Shown here piece after piece: positions 26,278-33,731 of a stretch of 64,000 bases of DNA. The stretch is from Chitinophaga nivalis (GTDB lineage Bacteria; Bacteroidota; Bacteroidia; Chitinophagales; Chitinophagaceae): positions 7,924,087 through 7,988,086 of the forward strand of contig NZ_JAPDNR010000001.1 of the NCBI RefSeq assembly GCF_025989125.1, written 5' to 3'. The stretch's first letter is position 1. Each line of letters begins with the position of its first letter. Both the position numbers and the translations under genes were made by a program. The notes beneath the pieces were generated by a model that saw only the letters and a program-made list of their open reading frames with translations, made no database searches and was not told where the DNA came from.

Positions 26278-27342
26278 TCAGTTTTTCTTTTTGCATTTCA
26301 GGAGGGTATAGTTCATACCCATCTGGTTGTTTTCTTCCACGATTTGCAGGCCGGCATCTTCCACGCACTGGAAGAAATCATCGGTGTGATACATCTGGCT
26401 GTTACCATTGGCCATCGCCGTAAAGTATAAAGAGGTCTGTTGCAGGCAGAAAGCGGCAGATTTAAATTGCTGGCGGTTCCAGAAAGGCTCCAGGATATAT
26501 ACCGTACCGTCTTCATTCAGTGCTTCGCGGCAACGTTTCAGGATAGAAACGATTTCTGCTTCGGAGAAACAATCCAGGAACTGGCTCATCCAGATGGCAT
26601 CAAACCCGGTAGGGAAAGGTAATTCCTCGTGGAGAATGTTGGCAATATGAAAATGCACCCGGTTTTCTACTCCGGCATCTTTCATTTTTTGCTGTGCCAG
26701 TCCGGCCTGTCCGGGTAAATCAAATATGGTTACTTCCACATCGGGGTCTTTGGCAGTACATGCCAGTGCCCATTTACCGGTGTTGCCGCCGATATCCAGC
26801 AAACGTTTTGGTTTATTTTCAAAAACGATGTCCAGTGCAGCTGGTGTAGCCAGATCGGAATAGTAGTGATCGAAATCGAACCAGCTCTTGCCGATTTCAG
26901 GCGGCAGCAGGGATAATCCGGGATAGATGGTATCCCAGGGGCCCAGCTCCTGTAAACCGGCAGGACGGCCCTCTTTCAGGCTTTCCTGCAAATGGTTCAT
27001 ACCCTTGTAGCAGATGTCCTGTGAAAAGTCCATGTTGATACGGGTCAGCTGATCATGTAAAATAAAGTAGCCGGTTTTGGTCAGGGTATATTTTTTATCA
27101 TTCACAATCACCAGTTCCATTCCCAAACCAGCTTCCAGCAAAACTCTTACTGCATAGCGGGATAATTTCGTCTGCTCCATAATGGCTTCGATGGTAATAC
27201 CTTCAGCGCGGCTGTTGCTGACTGCTGTTAAGATTCCCATATCGCGCAGTGCCCGGGTAGCCTGAAAAGCAACGGGGGCAAAGGCCAGACGCAATGCTGC
27301 TTCTTTGGCTTCTAATGCTGTTTTTGTTTCTTTATTAAACAC
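26278..27342 (-). CDS. SAM-dependent O-methyltransferase with winged-helix dimerisation domain
   Basis: A 354-residue methyltransferase of the acetylserotonin/hydroxyneurosporene type. Residues 1-110 form the helical and winged-helix N-terminal domain (EAIMEQTKLSRYAVRVLLEAG), and the SAM site is LLDIGGNTGKWAL (about 180) with the acidic loop IFDLPG. The C-terminal part has ILEPFWNRQQF. The coding frame has no early ATG: it begins at GTG 27342, with ATT and ATC codons before it and a stop just upstream. It would methylate a hydroxyl or carbon of the aryl head group, next to the halogenase-like gene. The acceptor is inferred. Confidence 0.82.
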   Translation of the reverse strand: MFNKETKTALEAKEAALRLAFAPVAFQATRALRDMGILTAVSNSRAEGITIEAIMEQTKLSRYAVRVLLEAGLGMELVIVNDKKYTLTKTGYFILHDQLTRINMDFSQDICYKGMNHLQESLKEGRPAGLQELGPWDTIYPGLSLLPPEIGKSWFDFDHYYSDLATPAALDIVFENKPKRLLDIGGNTGKWALACTAKDPDVEVTIFDLPGQAGLAQQKMKDAGVENRVHFHIANILHEELPFPTGFDAIWMSQFLDCFSEAEIVSILKRCREALNEDGTVYILEPFWNRQQFKSAAFCLQQTSLYFTAMANGNSQMYHTDDFFQCVEDAGLQIVEENNQMGMNYTLLKCKKKN

Positions 27343-27405
27343 GACAATGATTTATTTTGACTGTGATTGATTGTTAACTGTTGTTGCTACAGGAGACCTG
27401 TTGTG

Positions 27406-28548
27406 TTATTCCTGCACCAGGCTGAATACCATGGCTGCATTACATCCTCCGAATCCGGAAACGGTTTTCAGAAAATGTGCCGATTTTTTTTGCAGGAGCT
27501 GGCTGGTAACGGCTACCGGTTGCGTAACACCGGAAGTTTCATATCCCCGGGTAGGCAATACCACGCCTGCTTTCATGGCCTGCATGCTGATGATGGCTTC
27601 AATAAGACCGGCAGCACCCAGGGTATGGCCATAATATCCTTTTAAGCTGTTTACGGGAACATCTGCCAATCCTGCATGATGCAGCGCTTTGGCTTCCATT
27701 TCATCGTTGTACAGGGTAGCGGTACCGTGTACGGATACAAAACCGATATCGGCTGGTGTAAGGCCGCTCTCTTTGTATGCCAGCTGCATCGCAGCGGCCA
27801 GTTCTTCCCCGGTACGGGAAGGGCCGGAAATATGATTCGCGTCGTTGCTTATTGCACCGGCGCCCAATACAAAACCGGCTCCGGCATTATTATTACTGAG
27901 TATAACCGTAGCAGCGCCTTCGCCGAGGGAAACCCCGGAGCGGGCGGCATCAAATGGTTTACAGGGTACGGCACTCACTGCCTGAAACGACTGGAAACCA
28001 GATAAAACAAAACGGGTGAGTACATCTGCTCCTGCTACTACTACCTGATCATACTTCCCGGATTCTATTAACCGTTTAGCGGTAAGGATGGCCACCAATC
28101 CGGAGATACAGGCACTGCTTACCACCAGTGGTTTATTGACCGCGTCAAAATAAGCGGCTATTTTAGCTGCTGTATCAAAGAGCGGCAGGTTATCCATTAC
28201 CGGAGCAGTGTCCTGTGACTGCTGTTCCAGTAATTCGATATTGCCTTTGGTAGTGGAAATAATGAGTCCGGTGCGGGGGTCCGACAAGCGGATGGTTGTT
28301 TGCCGGAGTGCATCGGTGATGGATACGATCAGCATTTTTTCAAACTGCGTATAGCCGTCTACGTGCAAACCTGCTGTAAAGGCATCCAGCTGACCGGGTT
28401 GCAGCATCGCGCCGTAAAACGGTGCAGCAGCATATACATGCTGCTGTTGGATACCACTGTTGCCTTGCATCACCTGGTCAAAATTTTCCCGGGTAGTACT
28501 GCCCAATGGTCCCACAATATTATCTGCTACTACAAACACCTGTTGCAT
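27406..28548 (-). CDS. Beta-ketoacyl-ACP synthase (second intact ketosynthase)
   Basis: A 380-residue condensing enzyme with all catalytic residues: Cys in SSACISGLVA (about 147), His in VHGTATLYND (about 272) and His in YGHTLGAAG (about 306). The start at 28548 (MQQVFVVADN) is chosen over the frame to 28587 because the latter runs 31 bases into the thioesterase gene and adds a non-family extension. It differs clearly from the other two intact ketosynthases, so it may handle another step such as first condensation on the aromatic starter. The step is inference. Confidence 0.9.
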   Translation of the reverse strand: MQQVFVVADNIVGPLGSTTRENFDQVMQGNSGIQQQHVYAAAPFYGAMLQPGQLDAFTAGLHVDGYTQFEKMLIVSITDALRQTTIRLSDPRTGLIISTTKGNIELLEQQSQDTAPVMDNLPLFDTAAKIAAYFDAVNKPLVVSSACISGLVAILTAKRLIESGKYDQVVVAGADVLTRFVLSGFQSFQAVSAVPCKPFDAARSGVSLGEGAATVILSNNNAGAGFVLGAGAISNDANHISGPSRTGEELAAAMQLAYKESGLTPADIGFVSVHGTATLYNDEMEAKALHHAGLADVPVNSLKGYYGHTLGAAGLIEAIISMQAMKAGVVLPTRGYETSGVTQPVAVTSQLLQKKSAHFLKTVSGFGGCNAAMVFSLVQE

Positions 28549-28556
28549 AATACCCT

Positions 28557-28979
28557 TTATTGAACCAGTCCGTGTTGTTTTTTCCATGCATTGAAAAAGG
28601 CCGGTGTAGTGAGTTGCAGGGTAGTGGTTTCTTTATCCAGGAAAACCTGTACAGTAGAACCTTTTGCAATCACTTCACCGGTCGCCGGATTAGTCAGTGT
28701 ATATTCAAATTTTATTTTTGCCGCCATGTTGTCCACAAACCTGGTTTCTACTACTACCATATCGCCATAGCGTAAAGAGCGTTTGTAGTCACATTGTACG
28801 TTTACCACGGGAACCGTATATCCCTGTTCAAAAAAATCCAGATAACGCAAGCCGTATTTTTCACCGAAAGCCTCTCTTCCGTCTTCAAAATATCTCACAT
28901 AATGCCCATGCCATACAATTCCCAGCGAATCTACCTCATTAAATCTGACCTGTATGCTGGTACTCTCGGTTAAACCCAT
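28557..28979 (-). CDS. Acyl-CoA/acyl-ACP thioesterase of the 4-hydroxybenzoyl-CoA thioesterase family
   Basis: A 140-residue hotdog protein with the YbgC/4HBT signature VRFNEVDSLGIVWHGHYVRYFEDGREAF near residues 11-38; the Asp in EVDSLG is the usual catalytic residue. These enzymes cleave acyl or aryl thioesters. In the pigment cluster it may release or proofread the polyenoyl-ACP, like the thioesterase reported in enterobacterial aryl-polyene clusters. It precedes a ketosynthase gene by eight bases and is part of the same transcript. Confidence 0.87.
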   Translation of the reverse strand: MGLTESTSIQVRFNEVDSLGIVWHGHYVRYFEDGREAFGEKYGLRYLDFFEQGYTVPVVNVQCDYKRSLRYGDMVVVETRFVDNMAAKIKFEYTLTNPATGEVIAKGSTVQVFLDKETTTLQLTTPAFFNAWKKQHGLVQ

Positions 28980-29040
28980 CTCTTTATATTTTCTGATTTT
29001 ATTTCCCTGAGGAAATCCGGCTCACCGGAACCCTGTTGGC

Positions 29041-29772
29041 TTAGCCTTTTTTCTTGGCGGCCTTGGTGCCTTTGGTAGCTACGGCAGTTTTGCCTTCTTT
29101 TTTAGGTGCAGTTTCTTCTACCGGATCTACGGCATCTGCATATTTCTGTTTGATTTTGTTGTAATCAGAACTGAAATCATCCATGACATCATGTACAGAG
29201 AAAGCCCAGTAGTTACGGAAGCCAAAACCTTTGGCCTTGCCGGTCATCCGTTCTGTCAGCAGTACACGGCGGGTATCCATATCCACAATGGTTACATACA
29301 TGGCCGCTGCTTTTTCAGCTTTGCTCATGGCTTCCATTACAAATAATACGCCGATACCTTTTTTATCGCTGAAATCAAATCCTTTCACCAGCTTCTGGAT
29401 ATCTTCCGGTTTCAGGTGGTTGAAGTCTTCCGGATTATCGGATTTCAGCAAATCTTTATTGGTGCCTTCATTACGTTTGTTAACGGTTGTGATGGCGTAA
29501 TTCACTTTACTGTGGTGAAATGCACCGGAAACATCATACTTCTTGGGCTCATTCACGACTACCTGGTTAATACCGGCAAAGTGACGTGCTACGATGTCTG
29601 CGGCATCAGCGCCTGCATCACCAATCAGACGGGCCTGTGTGAAATCCACACCCAGCCAGGTAAAAGAGGAATCTTTGTTTTCCAGAAAATTTTTCAGTTT
29701 CTGTGCTTTTGCTGTGGATGACCACAAGCCGCATAAGATCAAAGGGATTGCTACGAGTTTACTGAGACGCAT
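29041..29772 (-). CDS. Exported protein of unknown function in the pigment cluster
   Basis: A 243-residue protein with a signal peptide ending STAKAQ (residue 24). The mature part contains FTWLGVDFTQARLIGDAG and VLLTERMTGKAKGFGFRNYW and looks like a mixed alpha/beta periplasmic domain. The last 30 residues are rich in Lys, Ala and Thr and end AKKKG, probably disordered. I recognise no enzymatic motif. It lies six bases before the start of the non-canonical dehydratase gene in map order, so it belongs to the same operon and may help in envelope delivery of the pigment. Confidence 0.6.
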   Translation of the reverse strand: MRLSKLVAIPLILCGLWSSTAKAQKLKNFLENKDSSFTWLGVDFTQARLIGDAGADAADIVARHFAGINQVVVNEPKKYDVSGAFHHSKVNYAITTVNKRNEGTNKDLLKSDNPEDFNHLKPEDIQKLVKGFDFSDKKGIGVLFVMEAMSKAEKAAAMYVTIVDMDTRRVLLTERMTGKAKGFGFRNYWAFSVHDVMDDFSSDYNKIKQKYADAVDPVEETAPKKEGKTAVATKGTKAAKKKG

Positions 29773-29778
29773 ATGCTG

Positions 29779-30204
29779 TTATATTTGCGGGTTGATGAAA
29801 ATTTTCATTTCACATTGTGCCATTACCCGGCCATCCCACATTACCTTGCCGGTTACCATCGTGGCATTAAATACTTCTCCTCCGATTTCAGTAGTCGTTT
29901 CAATGGTTTGTCCTGCCGGAGGCAATTCAAACACTTCAAAGTCTTTCACGGCGCCAATAAATCCCAGTGGCACCGGTGCATTTTCCTGTTTGGCAATATA
30001 ACCGATACGGGCAGCAGCTGTTTGCGCAATATTTTCCATGAGGCCCGGCGCAGTGAGTACGCCATTTTCAACAAAAATATTATCTGCCGCTATGGTCAGT
30101 CCCGTGCGGGTTTTAGGCCCATCGACTTCCAGAATACCACTGATCATTACAATCGGGGCACGTTGCGGAATGTATGCTGTAATATCATCTGTATGAATAA
30201 ACAT
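29779..30204 (-). CDS. Hotdog-fold 3-hydroxyacyl-ACP dehydratase, non-canonical (ApeP-like)
   Basis: A 141-residue hotdog protein. It keeps the helix start APGLMENIAQTAAARIG (about 50-65) that follows the active site in FabA/FabZ-type dehydratases, and the N-terminal YIPQRAPIVMI, but the GHFP histidine motif is missing. This pattern is like the second dehydratase of aryl-polyene clusters. The ATG at 30204 is chosen; a GTG two codons earlier is possible. It may work with, or as a specificity partner of, the canonical enzyme at 19257-19616. Whether it is catalytic by itself is open. Confidence 0.75.
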   Translation of the reverse strand: MFIHTDDITAYIPQRAPIVMISGILEVDGPKTRTGLTIAADNIFVENGVLTAPGLMENIAQTAAARIGYIAKQENAPVPLGFIGAVKDFEVFELPPAGQTIETTTEIGGEVFNATMVTGKVMWDGRVMAQCEMKIFINPQI

Positions 30205-30280
30205 CTGCACAAGTTATTAGTAAAAAATGAAACACGAAGTAAATAGAATTCCTTGAAATTATTACCAGTAAAAACACGGA

Positions 30281-31156
30281 TTATTCCCAAAAGTCATAAT
30301 AATTGAACCACTGGGCCGGGTATTGCTTTATTTTTTCTTCCAGTAGTGTCACAAAATCACGCAAGGCGGTTTCCACTCCCTGATTACGACGGCCATGGTA
30401 AGTTCTGGGTTCCGTTGCATAAAAATGATAATGGGTAGCTGATTCCTTAAAAGCAAACACCACAGAAACAGGTACCCTGAAAGTAGCTGCAAGCAGGTAG
30501 GGGCCCATAGGAAAACGGGCATCATGCCCCAGCAACGGAGCCGTCAGGGTTTTATTACCGGGTAAAAAACGGTCTGCGTGCATACATACCAGTTCCCGTT
30601 TACTCAAGGCTTCATTGATAGCATAAATATGCGATAGATCCTCCTTAATAACGATAATATTCACATTACGGTTGCCGGTAACAGCAGATAAATATTCTTT
30701 GATGCGTTGGTGTTCTCCATCAAACATCACAATATTAATAGCTGTCTGCAGCCTTTTGAAGAGATGACCGGCCACTTCCCAGTTGCCCAGGTGGGCGCTG
30801 AGCAGTATACCGCCCCGCTCTCCGGCTACGAGCTGCCGCAGGTGATGTTCACCGTCAAAATCAAAGGTGAATTTATTGGCCATATCTGCCATCACCACAA
30901 TCTTGTCGATCAGCGTCTGGCCAAACAGGTAATAGTTCCGGTACAAACTGTACAGGGAACGCCATCTGCCGTACCCTATTCTGTAACGGAAGTATCGGTA
31001 GATCGGTCTGGAAGAGCTCCAGGAAAATAAAAAATAGTAGAAAGCGACAAACCTCAACAGGAAATAAGCCGGATAAACGCCTCCATACCGGAGTATGAAA
31101 ATGAAAATACCATATCCGAGCTTATTTCCCTTGGACTTTCCTTGCCAGGAAGGCAT
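30281..31156 (-). CDS. LpxL/HtrB-type lysophospholipid acyltransferase
   Basis: A 291-residue membrane-associated acyltransferase. The catalytic motif is SAHLGNWEVAG (HX4E, about 120) and the conserved region ADRFLPGNKTL is near 195. An N-terminal hydrophobic and aromatic stretch (YGIFIFILRYGG) binds the membrane. Relatives add acyl chains to lipid A, but within this operon and directly after an ACP gene (one base overlap, TAATG) it is more likely to transfer the aryl-polyene chain from ACP to a lipid or resorcinol acceptor. That acceptor is inferred, not seen. Confidence 0.82.
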   Translation of the reverse strand: MPSWQGKSKGNKLGYGIFIFILRYGGVYPAYFLLRFVAFYYFLFSWSSSRPIYRYFRYRIGYGRWRSLYSLYRNYYLFGQTLIDKIVVMADMANKFTFDFDGEHHLRQLVAGERGGILLSAHLGNWEVAGHLFKRLQTAINIVMFDGEHQRIKEYLSAVTGNRNVNIIVIKEDLSHIYAINEALSKRELVCMHADRFLPGNKTLTAPLLGHDARFPMGPYLLAATFRVPVSVVFAFKESATHYHFYATEPRTYHGRRNQGVETALRDFVTLLEEKIKQYPAQWFNYYDFWE

Positions 31157-31413
31157 TACACCAGTTCTTTTTGTTGAACACGCGCAGTTACATAATCGTA
31201 AAAGTCCTGGAAGGTCACTATCGTCTGAAAGTCTTCCGGTTTTACCTTAAAGCCAAAGTTGTCTTCAATAACAACCACCATATCAATATAATCCAGACTG
31301 TCCAGATCCAGTGTGGCTTTCAGATTCGCTTCCGGTTTGATTTCATCGGGGTTTGCTTCAAACTCCTCTACCAGAAAAGTGTTCGTAACAGTTATTATTT
31401 CTTTGATATTCAT
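31156..31413 (-). CDS. Acyl carrier protein of the pigment cluster (second)
   Basis: An 85-residue acyl carrier protein with the attachment motif LDLDSLDYIDM (Ser at residue 39). The acidic helix that follows (VVVIEDNFGFKV) is typical for ketosynthase-interacting ACPs. Its stop overlaps the start of the LpxL-like acyltransferase gene by one base. A TAACTTTG box lies about 85 bases upstream, so this gene may begin an internal transcript. The two ACPs of the cluster are distinct in sequence and may hold different intermediates. Confidence 0.9.
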   Translation of the reverse strand: MNIKEIITVTNTFLVEEFEANPDEIKPEANLKATLDLDSLDYIDMVVVIEDNFGFKVKPEDFQTIVTFQDFYDYVTARVQQKELV

Positions 31414-31497
31414 AAAAGTGTGTGATCAGATATAGGTCGTTTAAAAAAAAATGTTTAAGCGTTATTTTTGATTTAACCCATGATGATCCTGGTTTGA

Positions 31498-31505
31498 CAA
31501 AGTTA
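31498..31505 (-). promoter_or_regulatory. Candidate internal promoter (-7 box) before the second ACP gene
   Basis: On the minus strand the bases read TAACTTTG, an exact TAnnTTTG match. No TTTG is seen at the expected -33 distance. It lies in the 230-base gap between the ketosynthase and ACP genes, the widest in the cluster. Confidence 0.4.
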
Positions 31506-31623
31506 AGCATATTTTGAAGTAATCGGCTGCAGGTTACGGACAGCAGGGCTATCCTACTTTTTCCTTACCATTCACATGCGTAAAAAACTGTGCCAATAAT
31601 CTACAAGACCAGTTCATGATAGC

Positions 31624-31647
31624 GCTATGGTTTATGCTATGGTTTAT
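31624..31647. repeat. Tandem 12-base repeat at the ketosynthase stop codon
   Basis: GCTATGGTTTAT occurs twice head to tail, and the second copy contains the ketosynthase stop (31644-31646). It looks like a local duplication; no function is evident. Confidence 0.7.
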
Positions 31648-32870
31648 ATCCCTTCCCATCCTTTTACGATCAGGGAAGAATTTGTGCCTCCAAATCCAAA
31701 AGAGTTCGACAAAAATATATTAAATTTTTTATCTATTGTCTGTGCAACAAGATTTAACCGGGCGGCATCTTCATCCGGATTTTCCAGGTTGATGTTGGGT
31801 GCAATAAATCCGTTTTGCATCATCAGCATGGAGTAAACAATTTCACTGGCGCCTGCCATCCAGCATTCGTGGCCGGTCATTGATTTGGTTGAGCTAACGT
31901 AGGGTTGGGTGCTGCCGAATACCTCGTAGATAGCACGGGCTTCGCTGGCATCGCCGGCTGCTGTGGAAGTAGCATGCGCATTAATGTATTCAATATCTTC
32001 CGGTCGCAGTCCGGCATCCTGCAAGGCAATCTGCAGGGAACGTACCGGTCCGTCTACCGTTGGGTTAGAGATGTGTGCGCCATTGGAAGAAAAGCCATAG
32101 CCCAGTACTTCTCCTAAAATGGTAGCGCCTCTCCGTTGTGCCGATTCCAGGCTTTCCAGTATAACCGTAGCAGCACCACCGCTGGGCACCAGGCCATCGC
32201 GGTCGCGGTCGAACGGGCGGGAAGCACGGGTTGGGTCATCTTCCCGTACAGAAAAAGCAGCAATGGCATCGAAGTTACCCATGGCATAGATGTTTACTTC
32301 CTGGGCGCCACCGCAGATAACGGCATCCTGCATCCCATTACGGATAAACATATACCCCAGGCCAATGGCATGTGAACCACTGGCGCAGGCAGCGCTCACA
32401 CTGAAATTCACGCCGCGCAGCTTGAAGATAGTAGCCAGGTTCATATTCACGGTGGAGTTCATGGTCTGAAATACAGATCCTGAACCTACCAGCATGGTAT
32501 CTTTTTTCGCCCGCATAATATCGTTGGCTTCTACCACCGGTTTTGCAGAGCTATCGTTGCCATATAACAGGCCAATGGGTGTTTTATCAATATAATCCTG
32601 GTCTATGCCTGCCTGCTCCAGGGCTTCCCGGGTAGCTACGTAGGCAAATTCCGCCTGTTCCGGCATCATGAGCCTGGCCCTGCGGTCCAGTAAACCTTTC
32701 AGTTCCGGTCTTTCCACATAACCGGTCAACCCGGAACGATAACCAAAGGCTTTTCTTTCCGGGTCCAGTACGATGCCTGATTTACCCTGATACAGGGACT
32801 CTTTTACCTCCTGTTTGTTTTTTCCAATGCAGGAGTAGATGCCCATTCCAGTGATCACTACGCGGTTCAT
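31644..32870 (-). CDS. Beta-ketoacyl-ACP synthase (third intact ketosynthase)
   Basis: A 408-residue FabB/FabF-type condensing enzyme. The triad is complete: Cys in SAACASGSHA (about 163), His in NAHATSTAAGD (about 299) and His in MTGHECWMAGAS (about 333). It starts with the standard RVVITGMGIYSCIG. It lies between the FabG gene and the second ACP gene, so it probably belongs to the early elongation module with both. The stop codon lies within a tandem 12-base repeat. Confidence 0.92.
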   Translation of the reverse strand: MNRVVITGMGIYSCIGKNKQEVKESLYQGKSGIVLDPERKAFGYRSGLTGYVERPELKGLLDRRARLMMPEQAEFAYVATREALEQAGIDQDYIDKTPIGLLYGNDSSAKPVVEANDIMRAKKDTMLVGSGSVFQTMNSTVNMNLATIFKLRGVNFSVSAACASGSHAIGLGYMFIRNGMQDAVICGGAQEVNIYAMGNFDAIAAFSVREDDPTRASRPFDRDRDGLVPSGGAATVILESLESAQRRGATILGEVLGYGFSSNGAHISNPTVDGPVRSLQIALQDAGLRPEDIEYINAHATSTAAGDASEARAIYEVFGSTQPYVSSTKSMTGHECWMAGASEIVYSMLMMQNGFIAPNINLENPDEDAARLNLVAQTIDKKFNIFLSNSFGFGGTNSSLIVKGWEGI

Positions 32871-32883
32871 TATCTCTTGGCAA

Positions 32884-32901
32884 TTAGCTGTTAGCTGTTA
32901 G
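32884..32901. repeat. Short tandem heptamer TTAGCTG in an intergenic gap
   Basis: Two full copies of TTAGCTG and a partial third occupy part of the 71-base gap between fabG and the third ketosynthase gene. Confidence 0.6.
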
Positions 32902-32941
32902 AAAATTATATTATACGTGCTTCGCGCTTGCATTCCGGGTT

Positions 32942-33670
32942 CTAGGTATGCAGACCACCATTGATATTCAACACTTCACCGGTAATATAACCGGCAGCCC
33001 GGGAAACAAAAAAAGCGACGGCACCTGCTACTTCTTCCGGTGTACCAAAACGGTTCATCGGTACCTGTGCGGCGAGTTCCTTTTCGTTCAGTTCTGCGGT
33101 CATATCCGTTTTGATATAGCCCGGAGCAATAGCATTAACGGTCACCCCTCTTTTGGCAACTTCCTGGGCCAGGGCCTTGGTAGCGCCAATCACGCCGGCT
33201 TTCGCGGCGGAGTAGTTGGTTTGTCCTGGTAAGCCTTTGAGGCCGGACAGTGATACCATATTGATGATACGTCCATTCCGTTTCAGCAACATATTATTGA
33301 GTACCTGTTTGGTGACATTAAAGAAACCATTCAGGCTGATGTTGACTACATTATTCCACTGTGTATCATTCATCCAGAACATCAGGGAATCTTCGCGGAT
33401 GCCGGCATTATTCACCAGTACTTCAATGAATTGATCTTTATGATTTTCTACCCAGCCGCCCAGTACCTGTTGTACTTCTGCAGCATCCCCTACGTTGAAC
33501 TGCAGGAGTTCACCCGTACTGCCGGTTGCTGTTACCCCTTCCAGGGTTTCCTGTGCAGCGGCTTCGTTGCCTTTATAATTAATCAGCACATGATATCCCA
33601 GTTCAGCCAGTTTAATACATACTGCCCTGCCAATACCTCTGGATCCCCCCGTTACTAATGCACACTTCAT
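32942..33670 (-). CDS. fabG: 3-oxoacyl-ACP reductase, FabG type
   Basis: A 242-residue short-chain dehydrogenase. The cofactor motif is TGGSRGIGRAV (about 8-18), the structural NNAG motif is NNAGIRED (about 88), and the catalytic set is Ser in MVSLSGLKG, Tyr in TNYSAAKAG (about 153) and the Lys four residues later. It reduces the 3-ketoacyl-ACP formed by the ketosynthases with NADPH. It directly follows the ammonia-lyase gene in transcription order. The symbol denotes the family; it is a pathway-specific copy and not necessarily the housekeeping enzyme. Confidence 0.92.
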   Translation of the reverse strand: MKCALVTGGSRGIGRAVCIKLAELGYHVLINYKGNEAAAQETLEGVTATGSTGELLQFNVGDAAEVQQVLGGWVENHKDQFIEVLVNNAGIREDSLMFWMNDTQWNNVVNISLNGFFNVTKQVLNNMLLKRNGRIINMVSLSGLKGLPGQTNYSAAKAGVIGATKALAQEVAKRGVTVNAIAPGYIKTDMTAELNEKELAAQVPMNRFGTPEEVAGAVAFFVSRAAGYITGEVLNINGGLHT

Positions 33671-33673
33671 GAA

Positions 33674-33687
33674 AATTACAAATTACG
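33674..33687. repeat. Intergenic AATTAC-type repeat unit
   Basis: AATTACAAATTACG just upstream of fabG. Similar units lie at 35361-35382, 40956-40976 and 43824-43840, all in gaps between genes. Confidence 0.45.
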
Positions 33688-33731
33688 GTTAATGAATGAC
33701 GGGCCGCGTCACCGCAGCCCTTCCCCTGTTC

